This document shows, piece after piece, positions 35,023 to 47,787 of a stretch of 64,000 nucleotides of DNA; within the stretch, counting starts at the first letter, position 1, and each line of letters starts with the position of its first letter. Source of the DNA: Erodium maritimum (Eukaryota > Streptophyta > Magnoliopsida > Geraniales > Geraniaceae); assembly GCA_963921825.1 (NCBI GenBank), contig OY997595.1, forward strand, positions 20,205,228 through 20,269,227. The letters run 5' to 3'. A program made the position numbers and the translations under genes. The notes under the pieces are model-generated. The model had not been told where the DNA came from. It searched no databases and saw nothing but the letters and a program-made list of their open reading frames with translations.

Positions 35023-35917
35023 GTGATGTTGGGTCTCGATCCCACACACGAGCCTCGGGCTCCCGCCGTCGATCCCGCTCCTCTAGAAGGCTTCCTTCTC
35101 CACGGGCGATCCCAACTCATTGGGGGTGGGAATTCGCCGGTACCAGGGTTGCAGTCAGATCTTCCGGTGCCGCCGGCCCAGGATATTGGGCGTCATGTGG
35201 CTGATGCGGATTTGGGACTGAATGGGATTGGATCCCAGGGATGGCCGCCGCCTAGGGTCCACCTCCCACCATTGGAATCTTCCCCCTCGTCGCCTCCTTT
35301 TGCGCATTCCCCCCAACACAATAGGGATTCGGGCCTTGGAGCCCCGTCAACGCAAAGGAAACCAGATTTGCGGGTTCTCGCTTGGAAGTATCGAGGTATG
35401 GGTACGGGTCTGCATAACCAACAACTCCGGCAACTACTTGGGGCTCACCGACCCCATCTATTATTCCTCTCTGAATCAGTACTGGATACGCAGAATTGTG
35501 CTTTACTGTGCAGGTCATTGGGATTTCAGGGCCATATCTGCGTCCCCTATGCTAAGGGTTCGTGGACCGTTGTAAGCCAAAGAGGTCTAGCGTTGTTTTG
35601 GGTGTCGAGTGTGGGGGTAACGTACAGGGCCTCCTCCGATCGCTTTATTAACGTCGAGGTCTCAGCCTCGGGACATGATGACCTACGGTTAACATGAATT
35701 TATTGGGAACCACGTCGGGATAGAAGGCACCGAACTTTGGAAATGATTCGGGGTCTCCATATTCCTATAAGTCCCAACTAGATCCTCATAGGGGATTTCA
35801 ACGACATTATGGATGTTGATGAAACTACGGGAGGAGGATCGTACCCTATTAGCCTTATGGACGACTTTGGCTCGCTAGTACGTGATCTCCGCCTAATAGA
35901 TGTCCCAATGATGGGCC
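35023..35917 (+). pseudogene. LINE-6 endonuclease region, 5' part
   Basis: A Pro-rich stretch (35023-35350) leads into LRVLAWKYRGMGTGLHNQQL and HLLFLSESVLD, the APE endonuclease N-terminus (normally W-N-R-G; here the Asn is Lys). Further on come RFINVEV and IGDFNDIMDVDETTGGG (about 35785-35840), then LIDVPMMG, where the copia element is inserted. The rest continues at 44384. Confidence 0.8.
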
Positions 35918-37605
35918 TGTTAGTCTTAGTGCCCGTAGTTCAATCCTAAATGTCCAAATGTATATATCATCGTTAGCAATAAAATTAAAGCGGCTTTATA
36001 TTACTTATGTGTTGGAGTAATATATCGATGTGTGCTCTGATCTATGCCCACCATGCGAATAGAACCATAGATCGAGATAGATCATACTCGATGGGTCCCT
36101 AGTCAACAAAGCTTCACTAGAAGCGACTAGTATGAAAGATGGCTCTTTATGGCTTACGTTCTGTTAGTCATTGGAATGGGATTCCGGAGTCTGATCATAG
36201 ATATCATGTGGGACATGATATTGGACGACCCGCCCTGAATATGTGCCATAGATTAAGTCATGAACATATTCAGTGTTGTAGCTTGTCATGTATCCTTAGA
36301 CCAAGGAGTCTTTGTGATCGCTATGTAGTGAACAACTGAGTTTGACCTGAGCCTAACGTTGTCCGTAACAGGGCTTCCATAACGGCCAGGATTGGCTTGG
36401 GGACGGGCTACATGAGTGACACGAAAGACGGCTAAGGGATTTATCCCTCATACTAAGGTATGGGAAAGATATCGGTTCTCGGCCTCTTGATCGAGAGTGA
36501 CTGGAAGAATAGCATGGCCATGCACATGATACTGGGTATCATATCTTCAGTCATCTCACATATCAAGGAACGGTGATTGAGAATAATAAGGATGACGGCT
36601 CTATGCCTTATCTCAATCAGGATATCGAAGATAAAAGGATAATGACAGGGACGACGGAAAGGTTAGAATTGACAGGGTCGATTCGTTATGTAGTGTCAGG
36701 CAATACTAAAGTCTCGTTAGTTGCCACTTAAATAGGATCAAGTAAAATGGGATTTTACGTTGATCTATTGACATGCATAAACCTAAGGGTCACACCGGAG
36801 GATGAAACTCATTGACACATTTATGGAGAATGGCCAAAAGGGAGTTGTCTCGGGACATGACCAAAACTGGGTTTTGGGTCATGTGCCCGTAAGTGAATAG
36901 GACTTTACGGATCGAGACAAGGCTTGGAGTCTTGGGATTGATCGCGTCGGATAATGTTGGACATTTCCGGTATGGAAGGCTTGGAGGCGATGAGCGAATC
37001 ACGGGACCTCGTTGGAAATGGCCACGGGCCATGTTCCAAGAGGCCCATGAAAGGCCCATGCAACCAAGGCCCATGGAACTAATTAATCAAGTCTTGATTA
37101 ATTAGTACTACGCAAGCAAGACAAGGATTAAGGTGTTGGTGATTCACCACCTAACCCAATCTTGTCTTGCCATACTTTGTCCTATTTACACCTTACTTGA
37201 CACCATACTTGTCCCATGCCTTTAGTTGGACAAGTATGGGTTTTGTTATGTTGAAGTCATCTTTTTTCAACATAACAAACACTAGACAAGAATAGGAAAC
37301 ACATTTTCTCTCCCTCTTCCATGGCCATTTCGGGTTTGGCTAGTTTCCTCCTCCATTTTTGTGTTCTTGAGTCCTCAAAGAGAAGAACTACGTGGCTTTG
37401 ATTCCCATGTGGATACGTAGGCGTCTTGGAGACTCAAGCCAATCATTCGTTAACCGGTGTTCTTGTTTTGGTAAGAACTAGTGCTGAATTTTTCTCTTGT
37501 TAATCCATTCTTTGTTAGTTGTTTCATGGTTTTAATTGTCTCTTGGTTTTCATTGATTTTCCGCTGCGAGTTGGTTCATCTCCAACCCTACCTAGAGACC
37601 CAACA
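35918..37605 (+). repeat. 5' LTR of the copia element
   Basis: 1688 bp, TGTTAG...CCAACA. It contains four consecutive hairpins near its 3' third (37078-37279) and the ACTACGTGG...GATACGTAGGCG block shared with the copia LTR at 28.4-29.2 kb. Short open frames repeated in both LTRs are not genes. Confidence 0.95.
37078..37279. repeat. Four consecutive hairpins in the copia LTR
   Basis: Hairpin 1: arms ACTAATTAATCAAG and its exact complement, 37078-37091/37093-37106. Hairpin 2: GCAAGACAAG / CTTGTCTTGC, 37116-37125/37161-37170, with an inner TGGTG/CACCA stem. Hairpin 3: CCATACTTGTCC / GGACAAGTATGG, 37203-37214/37228-37239. Hairpin 4: 14-bp arms at 37242-37255/37266-37279. The same series lies 6773 bp further on, in the 3' LTR. 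Confidence 0.9.
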
Positions 37606-37606
37606 G

Positions 37607-37619
37607 TGGTATCAGAGCC
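37607..37619 (+). promoter_or_regulatory. Primer-binding site of the copia element
   Basis: TGGTATCAGAGCC, one base after the 5' LTR; matches the initiator tRNA-Met 3' end. Confidence 0.93.
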
Positions 37620-39161
37620 GTGCTACCTTCGGGATTCACAAGACGGTGTTCAAAGTTTCGGTTTTGCTTGAAAGTTTCGTTTTTGGCATGTTGTTTTGCT
37701 AAATTGTTTGATAACATGTTTTAAATTATTGTTTATGGATTTAATACATGTAAAATGAATTTTTGAAAATTATTTCAAATCTGGAAATTTTGAAAAAGAT
37801 TTGATTTTTCGGGTCTCGGGAGCGGGACTCTCGGGGAGCCGAAACCGGGACCGAACGGGGCTCCGTTGGACGGAGCTAGGCCAAGGATGACCATTGGATG
37901 GTTGATATGCCAAGGCTAAACCGTTTTGTTAGTTATGACGAGTTTGGAACCGTCATGACGAACTCGAAGATCAAATGTTCAAAAGTTTCATTTTTGAACG
38001 GTTTCGATAAACCGAGCATCAAAAAATTTCGAAACTTTGCTATTAATTAAAACCGGAAAATCACATGATGTTTGATAACATGCTTGTTTGATAACACGAT
38101 GTGTGATGTGATGTTGGCATGGTGTACATAATAGCCCCGAGCTCAATTTAATTATTTATCGCTTTTCACGGCCTGCGAGCCGTTAGAGTTAACGTGTAAT
38201 TATTCTTTCAAGGTGTGGTCGTCGAACCACTTGTTTGTAATATTTATTTATTCCCGACCTGCGAGTCGTGTATTAAATTGTAATATTTTACTCAAGACGA
38301 AGAAAGGGCGAAAAGGTCATTTGGTGGCTTTTCGGGTGTTGGCATCGGCTTGGAGTCGGTGGAGCTCAAGAAGCTAGTGGGAGTTAGTTTAGGGGGCTAT
38401 TATGTGCACATTTATCGCTTTATGCTTGGTTTAGTTTATGCATGATTAATTCTATGTGTTTTAGAATTGCATGCTTAACTTTATTTACCGAGCATATCAC
38501 CTCACATGCAAAGATAAAATTGGAATTTTAATCCTTGTGTGTGAACCCTTAGAACCGTCATTGCATTGGATGTAGTTGAAGGGTTCAAAGGAAGAATTAC
38601 ATTGGATGTAATTTGAGGCATCATTGCATTTGGAATGTAGTTGATGTGCTCATCGCATCTAGGATGTGCCAAAGTTTTGAACACAACTGGACAAGTAAAA
38701 GCGGGTCATGTCCGATACCTCCCAATCATCAACACCTTACTACCTCCCCGTCCTATGGGTGTCGTGCGCATTAGCGGATCATCCATGGGGAAGCGGGGTA
38801 GTAGGTTTGGACGACATATGTGGGTGTCGTGCGCATTAGCGGAGCACCTACATAGTGACGAGCCATAGTTGAAAATTGGTGGACCCGACTACGATTCTCG
38901 GCCTGAGGTCGAGCTAGGGTAACAGATAGGGTAAGTCGTGTACATAAGTACATACCCTAGCCAAGAGTCACATTGGATGTGATTGGATGGAGTCCTACCT
39001 ACATAGCTCGATTAAGAGGTGAGCATTAGTTCAGCTTAATCGAGTGAATCAAGGATCTTGGTTTCAGATTCTAAAGGTTTAGAATCGATTGTTTGTGTTT
39101 AAGCTTGATCTTCATAAAATTTATTCAGTTTACTGATTGAATTTTATCTGTTGTAGATCAA
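37620..39161 (+). other. Copia untranslated leader, 1.5 kb
   Basis: Long non-coding stretch between PBS and gag. It holds degenerate direct repeats, e.g. CATTGCATTGGATGTAGTTG / CATTGCATTTGGAATGTAGT near 38560-38640 and GGTGTCGTGCGCATTAGCGG twice near 38757 and 38822. It may contain packaging signals; none can be recognised by eye. Confidence 0.6.
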
Positions 39162-42100
39162 ATGGCAAGTTCAGCGAACATTAATAGTTTGTCATTAAAA
39201 ACCATTCTTGACAGGGTCAAGCTAAATGGGACAAACTATTTGGACTGGTACAGAATTTTGAGGATAGTCCTCAAGTCTGAACGCAAAGAATATGTCCTTG
39301 ACAAGGCTTTCTCTAAGACCATATCAGAGTTACATGAAGTGTCATTAACTGCTGAGAAGAATATCTCAGGGATCTGGGATCCAAGGATATTCTGATGGTC
39401 AACAAGGGAATTGGAAGTGGCAAGGGCTGGGCCCATGCGCACTTGGCAGGAAAGATGAGACACTTGAGAATGTCTGCTTCTACTGCCAACAGCCTGGTCA
39501 TTGGAACCGGGATTACAGGAAGTTCACGGCTGATCTGAAGAAGGGCAGTGGGACTGCGCCTTCATCAAATAGCCTGGATGATCTGAAGAAGGGCAGTGGG
39601 ACTGCGCCTTCATCAGGAAACCTGGATGATCTAAGGAAGGGCGGTGGGATCGTGCCTTCATTCGGTATTAACTCTATAGAGCTACATCTCTCTACTTCCA
39701 AAGATTCATGGGTATTAGATACCATGACTGAATCTCACACATGCACTAATATATGGTGGCTGAAAGTAGGAGAGATTTGGAAAGCACGAAATGGACCTCA
39801 GAGTTGTGGCAATTGCTGTAGGATCCATGAGTCTTGCTTTGCCAAGAGGCCTTGTCTTAGTATTGTATAATGTATATTGCATACCTACTTTTAGTAGGAA
39901 TATTATATCTGTATCCGTGTTTGACAAGGAAGGATATAATGTTAATATTGGAAATGGAGTTTTCAATGTTCTATGCAATGATATGTTTTATACCAGTACT
40001 GACATGGTTGGAGGATTGTACATATTAGATATGGGTAACAATGCCTCAAGTTCTATATATTCCGTTAATACCAAGAGGTCTAAATCCAACGATTTAAACC
40101 TAACTCTGTTATGGTACTGTCATTTGGGTCGCATAAACAAGAAGCGCCTATCAGCACTTCAGAAGTGCGGGCTTTCAGGTTCATTCGAATTCCATTCGAT
40201 CGATAGGTGTAAGGTTTGTTTGATGGGCAAAATGACTAAAGTGCCCTTTATCGATGGCGATGAAAGGGCGGGTGAATTATTGGGGCTGATACACTCGAAT
40301 GTGTGTAGACCAATAAGTTCACTTGCCAGGAGGGGTTTTAGCTACTTTATCACATTTACTGATGAGTACAGTAAATATGGTTATGTCTATTCGGTGAGAC
40401 ATAAGTCTGAAGCTTTTGATAAATTCAAAGAGTTTAAGACTATAGTAGAAAACCAGCTCGACAAAGGTATTAAGGCACTTCGATTGGATCGAGGTGGAAA
40501 ATACTTGACCACAGAGTTATTAGATCATCTAAAAGAAAATGGGATCCTTTTGGAATGGACTCCTCCTGGGACACTGTAGTTGAAAGGTGTAGCCAAACGG
40601 AGAAATCGGACATTGTTAGACAATGGTCTGTTCCATGATTAGTTGGACTGATCTCCCAATCTCTTTTAGGGGTTTTGCTCTAGAGACGACCGCATTCATA
40701 GTGAATCGGGCTTCGACGAATGGTGTGGAAGGGACACCATTTTAAAAATGGTACGGGATGATGCCCGCTTTGTCCTTCCTAAAGATTTGTGGTTGCGAGG
40801 CTTATGTGAAACATTTGGTTTCGACTAAGCTCGAACCAAGATCTGAGATATGCACCTTCGTGTGGTATCCCAAAGCAACAAGGGGATACTATTTCTACAA
40901 TCCCAGTGAGAACATGGTGTTCGTCGCTTGGGGTGGGGTCTTTATGGAAAAGAAGTTTTGTTTCCAAAGACGTCATTGGGAGGACTGTGCATCTCGAAGA
41001 AATTCAGGATGGTACAGATCTGTCTAAACCAATTGGCAACCCAGTAGAAAGGAGCCAGAGATTGTCGTAGAGTAAGAACCAATTCCTGTTACAATTCCGG
41101 AAGGTCCAAGGCGATTTGAAAGGATCAATCTTCCACCTCCAAGATATGGTATCCGGAGGTGACAATGAAGTCATGGTGGATCACGATGATCCAGCCACCT
41201 TTCAGGAAGTCGTGGATGGGCCCAACTCCGAGTTATGGCTGGGAGCCATGAGGGAGGAAATGCAATCCATGTCAGACAACCGAGTCTGGGAACCGGTTGA
41301 TCCCATCAATGGTGTGAGGACCATAGGATGCAAATGGATCTTCAAGGTGAAGATGGACATGGACGGCAACCCTCTGACCTACAAAGCTCAACTGGTGGCG
41401 AAAGGTTATAGGCAGATCCAATGGATTGACTATGAGGAAACCTTCTCCTTAGTGGCTATGGTCAAAATCGATCCAAATTCTTCTTGACATAACTGCGTAT
41501 CATAATTACGAGATATGACAAGTGGATGTCAAAACCGCTTTCCTAAATGGAAATTTGACTGAGTACGTTTGTATGTCTCGGCCCAAAGGTTTTGACGATC
41601 CGAAGAATAAAGGAAAGATTTATAAGTTGTTGAAATCCATTTATGGATTGAAACGAACTTCTCGGAGTTGGATCCTTCGTTTTGATGAAGCTGTAATTGG
41701 ATTTGGCTTAATCAAGAACGAGGATGAATCTTGCGTTTATAAGAAGGCTAGTGGGAGCAATATTACCTTTCTGGTTCTCATTGAAAACGACATCCCAACC
41801 TTGCACGAGACTAAAGCTTGGTTGAGGAAGTGTTTTTCAATAAAGGACTTAGGCGATGCTTCTCATATCTTAAGGATTAAGATATGTAGAGATCGCACCA
41901 AGAGGGTCTTGGATTTAAGTCAGGGAACCTATGTGAACAAGGCATTGAGTAGGTTCTTAATGCTCGATTCAAAGAAAGGACTCTTACCCACTAGTCATGG
42001 CATTCATCTCAGCAAGACTCAGTGTCCTAAGACACCTGATGAGCTGAAAAGGATGATGAGAATCCTATGCGCCTGGGGGCAGGATCGATCATATATGCCA

Positions 42101-42537
42101 TGACATGTATGAGACTAGACGTCTCGTAAGCCTTATGTTGTACCAGTAGACATCATTCTAACCCGGGGGAAAGATGATGCTGAACTAGTCGTCGAAGGAT
42201 GAGTAGACGCTAGTTTTCCAAGACAAATCCAGATGACTTTAGAAGTCAATCAGGATATGTGTTTACGCAGAATGGCAGAGCTTTAGCTGGGAAAGCGTAT
42301 AGCAAGATACCATTGCCGAATCTACGACAGAGGCCAAGTACATGGATGCTGCAGAGGCAGCTAAGGAGGCTATGTGGATTTGGAAATTCATGGCAGGGCT
42401 GGGTGTAATTAAAAACCCATCCAGCCCGGTGAATCCATCTTGCGACAACACAAGGGCCATTGCGCAAGCTAAAAGCCTAGATCGTATAACAAATCCAAAC
42501 ATGTACTGCGGCGTATCCACCTCATCAGATAAATACT
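39162..42537 (+). pseudogene. Copia gag-pol remnant with destroyed active sites
   Basis: Gag starts MASSANINSLSLKTILDRV and is cut short at 39395. The zinc knuckle CFYCQQPGHW has lost its last Cys (NRDY). The protease box reads LDTMTES instead of D-T/S-G. GAG_pre-integrase (WYCHLGRINKKRL...CKVCLMGK) and integrase core follow: the first catalytic Asp position reads HSNVC, the second (LRLDRGG) is kept, and the Glu position reads Lys in GVAKRRNRTL. RT has IGCKWIFKVKMD and DVKTAFLNG, but the YVDD segment is deleted, leaving FLVLIENDIP. RNase H (ESTTEAKYMDAAEAAKEAMW) is near 42310. Stops and frameshifts occur throughout. Confidence 0.88.
39535..39678 (+). repeat. Three 48-bp tandem units between zinc knuckle and protease
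   Basis: Units start at 39535, 39583 and 39631, each 16 codons: LKKGSGTAPSSNSLDD, LKKGSGTAPSSGNLDD, then LRKGGGIVPSFG. The expansion keeps the frame. Confidence 0.88.
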
Positions 42538-42675
42538 GAACTAAGGTGAAGTGAAGATAACCGATATTGCAACAGATGATAACATAGCCAACCCTTTGAC
42601 TAAGGCAGTGTCACTGCCTGAACATGTTAGACATGTAAAGTCGATGGGGACATATTGGAGTTTAGATTGGAACTA

Positions 42676-42690
42676 GGGCAAGTGGGAGAT
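42676..42690 (+). promoter_or_regulatory. Copia polypurine tract
   Basis: GGGCAAGTGGGAGAT directly upstream of the 3' LTR; the purine-rich core is AAGTGGGAGA. Confidence 0.8.
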
Positions 42691-44378
42691 TGTTAGTCTT
42701 AGTGCCCATAGTTCAATCCTAAATGTCCAAATGTATATATCATCGTTAGCAATAAAATTAAAGCGGCTTTATATTACTTATGTGTTGGAGTAATATATCG
42801 ATGTGTGCTCTGATCTATGCCCACCATGCGAATAGAACCATAGATCGAGATAGATCACACTCGATGGGTCCCTAGTCAACAAAGCTTCACTAGAAGCGAC
42901 TAGTATGAAAGATGGCTCTTTATGGCTTACGTTCTGTTAGTCATTGGAATGGGATTCCGGAGTCTGATCATAGATATCATGTGGGACATGATATTGGACG
43001 ACCCGCCCTGAATATGTGCCATAGATTAAGTCATGAACATATTCAGTGTTGTAGCTTGTCATGTATCCTTAGACCAAGGAGTCTTTGTGATCGCTATGTA
43101 GTGAACAACTGAGTTTGACCTGAGCCTAACGTTGTCCGTAACAGGGCTTCCATAACGGCCAGGATTGGCTTGGGGACGGGCTACATGAGTGACACGAAAG
43201 ACGGCTAAGGGATTTATCCCTCATACTAAGGTATGGGAAAGATATCGGTTCTCGGCCTCTTGATCGAGAGTGACTGGAAGAATAGCATGGCCATGCACAT
43301 GATACTGGGTATCATATCTTCAGTCATCTCACATATCAAGGAACGGTGATTGAGAATAATAAGGATGACGGCTCTATGCCTTATCTCAATCAGGATATCG
43401 GAGATAAAAGGATAATGACAGGGACGACGGAAAGGTTAGAATTGACAGGGTCGATTCGTTATGTAGTGTCAGGCAATACTAAAGTCTCGTTAGTTGCCAC
43501 TTAAATAGGATCAAGTAAAATGGGATTTTACGTTGATCTATTGACATGCATAAACCTAAGGGTCACACCGGAGGATGAAACTCATTGACACATTTATGGA
43601 GAATGGCCAAAAGGGAGTTGTCTCGGGACATGACCAAAACTGGGTTTTGGGTCATGTGCCCGTAAGTGAATAGGACTTTACGGATCGAGACAAGGCTTGG
43701 AGTCTTGGGATTGATCGCGTCGGATAATGTTGGACATTTCCGGTAAGGAAGGCTTGGAGGCGATGAGCGAATCACGGGACCTCGTTGGAAATGGCCACGG
43801 GCCATGTTCCAAGAGGCCCATGAAAGGCCCATGCAACCAAGGCCCATGGAACTAATTAATCAAGTCTTGATTAATTAGTACTAAGCAAGCAAGACAAGGA
43901 TTAAGGTGTTGGTGATTCACCACCTAACCCAATCTTGTCTTGCCATACTTTGTCCTATTTACACCTTACTTGACACCATACTTGTCCCATGCCTTTAGTT
44001 GGACAAGTATGGGTTTTGTTATGTTGAAGTCATCATTTTTCAACATAACAAACACTAGACAAGAATAGGAAACACATTTTCTCTCCCTCTTCCATGGCCA
44101 TTTCGGGTTTGGCTAGTTTCCTCCTCCATTTTTGTGTTCTTGAGTCCTCAAAGAGAAGAACTACGTGGCTTTGATTCCCATGTGGATACGTAGGCGTCTT
44201 GGAGACTCAAGCCAATCATTCGTTAACCGGTGTTCTTGTTTTGGTAAGAACTAGTGCTGAATTTTTCTCTTGTTAATCCATTCTTTGTTAGTTGTTTCAT
44301 GGTTTTAATTGTCTCTTGGTTTTCATTGATTTTCCGCTGCGAGTTGGTTCATCTCCAACCCTACCTCGAGACCCAACA
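42691..44378 (+). repeat. 3' LTR of the copia element
   Basis: 1688 bp, near-identical to 35918-37605. Differences seen include CCCATAG for CCCGTAG near the start, ATCACACTCG for ATCATACTCG, GGTAAGG for GGTATGG and CCTCGAG for CCTAGAG near the end. Confidence 0.95.
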
Positions 44379-44383
44379 GGGCC

Positions 44384-47300
44384 ACCCGTATACTTAGTTT
44401 ATGGGTCGCAGGCACGATGCGCGGATCCAATCTCGGCTGGATAGGGCACTTGTATCGTGTGACCTTTTCTCTTCTCTGCCCGATCTGTACTTCCGTAATA
44501 CAGGGGTGACGACTTCGGGCCGTTGTGGTCCCCCGAAGTTTCGCTTCCAGTCCTAATGGATTCGCGGCCCGGACTGTGGTCGTCTCATTCAATCTTCGTG
44601 GGATAAGCAGCCAGAGAGGCCTATTGGAAAGGTCATCCATACGGTGGGAAAATCCCTATTTGAGTAGGGTCAGGGGCATTTGCAGCGTAATATCAACCAT
44701 ATAAAGTGGTGCCAGTGCGGATCACGAATCTGAATGGTAGGACAGATAGGGTTAGAGTACATATGCGAGAGGCTATTCAGATTTAGTATGAGCGGGCACT
44801 AGGGGAACAGGAGGCGTTTTGGCGCCAGCGTGTGAAACAACACTAGCTAGCTGAGGGGGACCGCAATACAAAATTTTTTCAGGCAGCCTGTTCGTACAGA
44901 CGACGAATCAATACTGTATCATCCCTGAAGACGGAAAAGGGGGACTTGGTCACATGGGATACGGGTATGAGGGAGCTGATTATGGATTACTTTAGTACGT
45001 TGTTCGCGACGAGCATGCCGGACCTTCGAGAATTCCCCACAGCTCTACCCACCTCGGCGCAGAATTAAGTACTTCTATCTCCTTGCTCGGCAACAGAGGT
45101 CCGAAAGGCGGTGTTTCATATGGGACCTGATAAGTCACCAGATCTGGATGGACTGAGTCCCTGGTTTTATTAGCACTACTGACCGGTTGTAGCAGATGAG
45201 GTGGTCCGGTTTATAACAGAGGGGTTGGCTCCACGGAATTTTGATCCCATCCTGAATGACACCTCCATTGTCCTAATACCAAAGAAGCCGGACCCAAACA
45301 AGATCACGATCTTCGGCCGATTGCTCTGTGCAACGTGATCTTCAGAATTCTATCTTAAGTGCTGGCCAACCGCCTGCGCCCTCTCCTTCAATCTGTCATC
45401 TCAGACACCGAAGGGGCATTTATCCCGGAGAGATGCATCCAGGACAACATCCTGATAGCATTTGAGGTCATTCACTTCCTCCGAAAAAGCGACATGGTGC
45501 GGTAGGTTATATGGCGCTCAAGCCAGATATGAGTAAAGCTTATGATCGGGCCGAATGAGACTATTTACTCAGGTTATGGCTCGATTGGGTTTCTCAGAGG
45601 ACTAGATAGCGTTAGTGGCGTGACTTACGCCCACTCAGGGGCTGCGACAGGGTGACCCACTCTCACCCTACCTGTTTCTACTCTGTATGGAAGGTCTCTC
45701 TGTTTTGTTGCGCCAGGCCCAGACTGAGGGACGAATGAGGAGTGTTTGCGTCATCCGAGGAGCTCCGGAGATTTTGCATATGCTCTTCACAGACAATTTA
45801 TATATCTTTTGTAGGGCAATTCCTGAGGACGCTCATACAATCACGAATATCCTAGGTCTGTTTGGGACCCTTTCGGGCAGGTGCTGAATCTGGAAAAGTC
45901 CTTAGTTATGTTCAGCAAGAGCACCTTGCCGGCCACTAAACTGGAATGTTGTCGATTTCTAAATATAGTAGAAACATCCACGGCATCGATGTATTTTGGG
46001 AGTCCCGAATATGGTCGGCAGGAATAGGAATACTGCCATGGCATACTTGGGAGACATGGTTGTTAAGCGCATCCAGTCATGGGACGGGAAGCTTCTCTCG
46101 TCGGCAGGCAAGGAGGTAATGATTCGGTCTGTCCTGACTTCTCTCCCCATTTATGTCATGTCTGTATTCACCATTCGTACCAGGATTATATCACAGATCC
46201 ACGTTGCGCTGGCTCGATTTTGGTGGGGTGGAAAAACGACTCGTCCAATTATCTGGCAGGACTGGGATAAGGTGTATATGCCAAAGGAAGTTGGGGGTAT
46301 GACCTTCCGCCACTTGAGCGACGTTAATAAAGCAATCCTGGGAAAGAAAGCCTAGAGTCTGATCTACCGCCCTACTTTTCTAATGGCCCGGGTGCTTAAG
46401 GGGCCTGCTATTTCCCGAAGGTTTGCTTTCTTGAGGCCGAAACTATTACAAACCAGAGTTTCACATGGGCAAGTATTCTGTCCACCAAGGAACTACTTCG
46501 GAGCGGTATTCTAATAGCAATTGGGGATGGATGAGATACCTTTGTCTTGGGTACACCGTGGCTGCTTGGGCCAAACCCTGAAGTTACGTCTTTGAATCTG
46601 ATGCTGGTTGGGGTGCGGGTGGCGGGGCTTATGCAACCGGGGCAGCTACGTTGGGATGTGACCGGCCTAAGGCAGGTATTCTCCACCGAAGAACAAAATA
46701 ATATCCTTCAGGTCCCCCTTTCGGTGCTCCATCAGCCTAAAGATACTTGGTATTGGGCGGCTGACCGTCATGGAATGTACAGTACAAAGGGTTTAGAATA
46801 TTGGCTACGACAAGACAGGCCGCGCAGCAGCAGACATCATTGGTAACTTGGTCAGCACTTTGGTCTATCTCAGCCCCCCCAACACCCCCCCCCCCCCTCC
46901 CTCGATTATTAATCTTCTCATGGATAGGCTTGACGGATACCTTGCAGGTATCTACCAATCTGACCCACAAGTTTGTCCCAATCTCGACAACATGTGGTAT
47001 ATGTGGGAGAGAACCTGAATCAGTGGATCACCTATTTCTCGAATGTGGCTTTGCTAAGATGTGCTGGGCGCAGGCAGGTGATCTTATTCCACACGGCCTT
47101 GGGGGGACATTTGTGCAATGGTGGGAGGGGATCCAGAGCGGGAGGTCCCGGGAGAAAGTGGCGGAGATCATATCCATTCTATGGGAAATCCGGAAAGCAA
47201 GAAATGAGCTCAAATGGAGGGGGACACCGCCTAAAGCCTTGAGGGTCATTCCCTCGGCAGCCGCACATCTCAAGGTTTGGAGGGAAGCGAAGGCCGCCTC

Positions 47301-47787
47301 CTCGCAACCTAATCATACCCCTTGTATCTGGCCGGCGAAGTGGACACGCCCACCCTCAGGTAAGATTGTTATCAATGTGGATGAGGCGGTCTTTCAGGAT
47401 ACTCAACAGTCCGCTTGAGGCCTTATTGCTAGAGATCGTAGTGGTACAGTCCGGCTAGCCGTAAATGGTACCCTTCCGGGGATCTGGGAACCACTGATGG
47501 TAGAAGCATGTGCCCTGGCGACAGCTCTAAAAAATGCCACGAGCCTAAGGCCCATTATCATTATCCGCTCATATGCCCAGGTTCTACTAAACCTAATCGC
47601 TTTGGGAGACCCACCGGTATCACCCACTGGGACATTCATTAGGGACATTCGAGAGCTTATTTCCCAAAAAGAGGGGACTACCCTTCAATTTGTAAAAAGA
47701 ACTACGAACAGAGCATCTCATTGGCTTGCCAGGGAGGCTCGTTCAATGCCTGTTTTTCAAAGGTCCGGTCTTGTACCTAACGCACTC
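44384..47787 (+). pseudogene. LINE-6 ORF2: RT, zf-RVT and RNase H
   Basis: Endonuclease C-terminus first (RIQSRLDRALVSCD near 44420), then RT: GPDKSPDLDGLSPWF, LIPKKPDPNKIT, FIPERCIQDNILIAFEVIHF, LRQGDPLSPYLFLLCMEGL, a catalytic box reading FTDN in place of F-A-D-D, and LSSAGKEVMIRSVLTSLPIY with ALARFWWGG. Zf-RVT shows CGICGREPESVDHLFLEC. A C-terminal RNase H follows: NVDEAVF and VEACAL keep D and E, while the ESDS-like site reads RSYAQ, and NRASHWLAREA is present. Frame changes and stops are frequent; a 13-C run at 46885-46897 lies in the zf-RVT linker. Confidence 0.87.

Larger units (their letters stand above)
35918..44378 (+). mobile_element. Complete Ty1/copia LTR retrotransposon, 8.46 kb, TSD GGGCC
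   Basis: Two 1688-bp LTRs (35918-37605 and 42691-44378) begin TGTTAGTCTTAGTG and end GAGACCCAACA. GGGCC at 35913-35917 and 44379-44383 is the 5-bp target duplication. The PBS is at 37607 and the polypurine tract is just before 42691. By eye the LTRs differ at about seven positions (0.4%), so insertion was recent. In between are decayed gag, protease, integrase, RT and RNase H segments in copia order. It is inserted in the LINE-6 endonuclease. Confidence 0.96.

Noticed and set aside
34692-35204. 170-codon frame as LINE-6 ORF1
   Set aside because: It overlaps the endonuclease leader in another frame and has no ORF1-type domain.
36139-36339. 66-codon open frame present identically in both copia LTRs (also 42912-43112)
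   Set aside because: It is duplicated because the LTR is duplicated; no domain or family.
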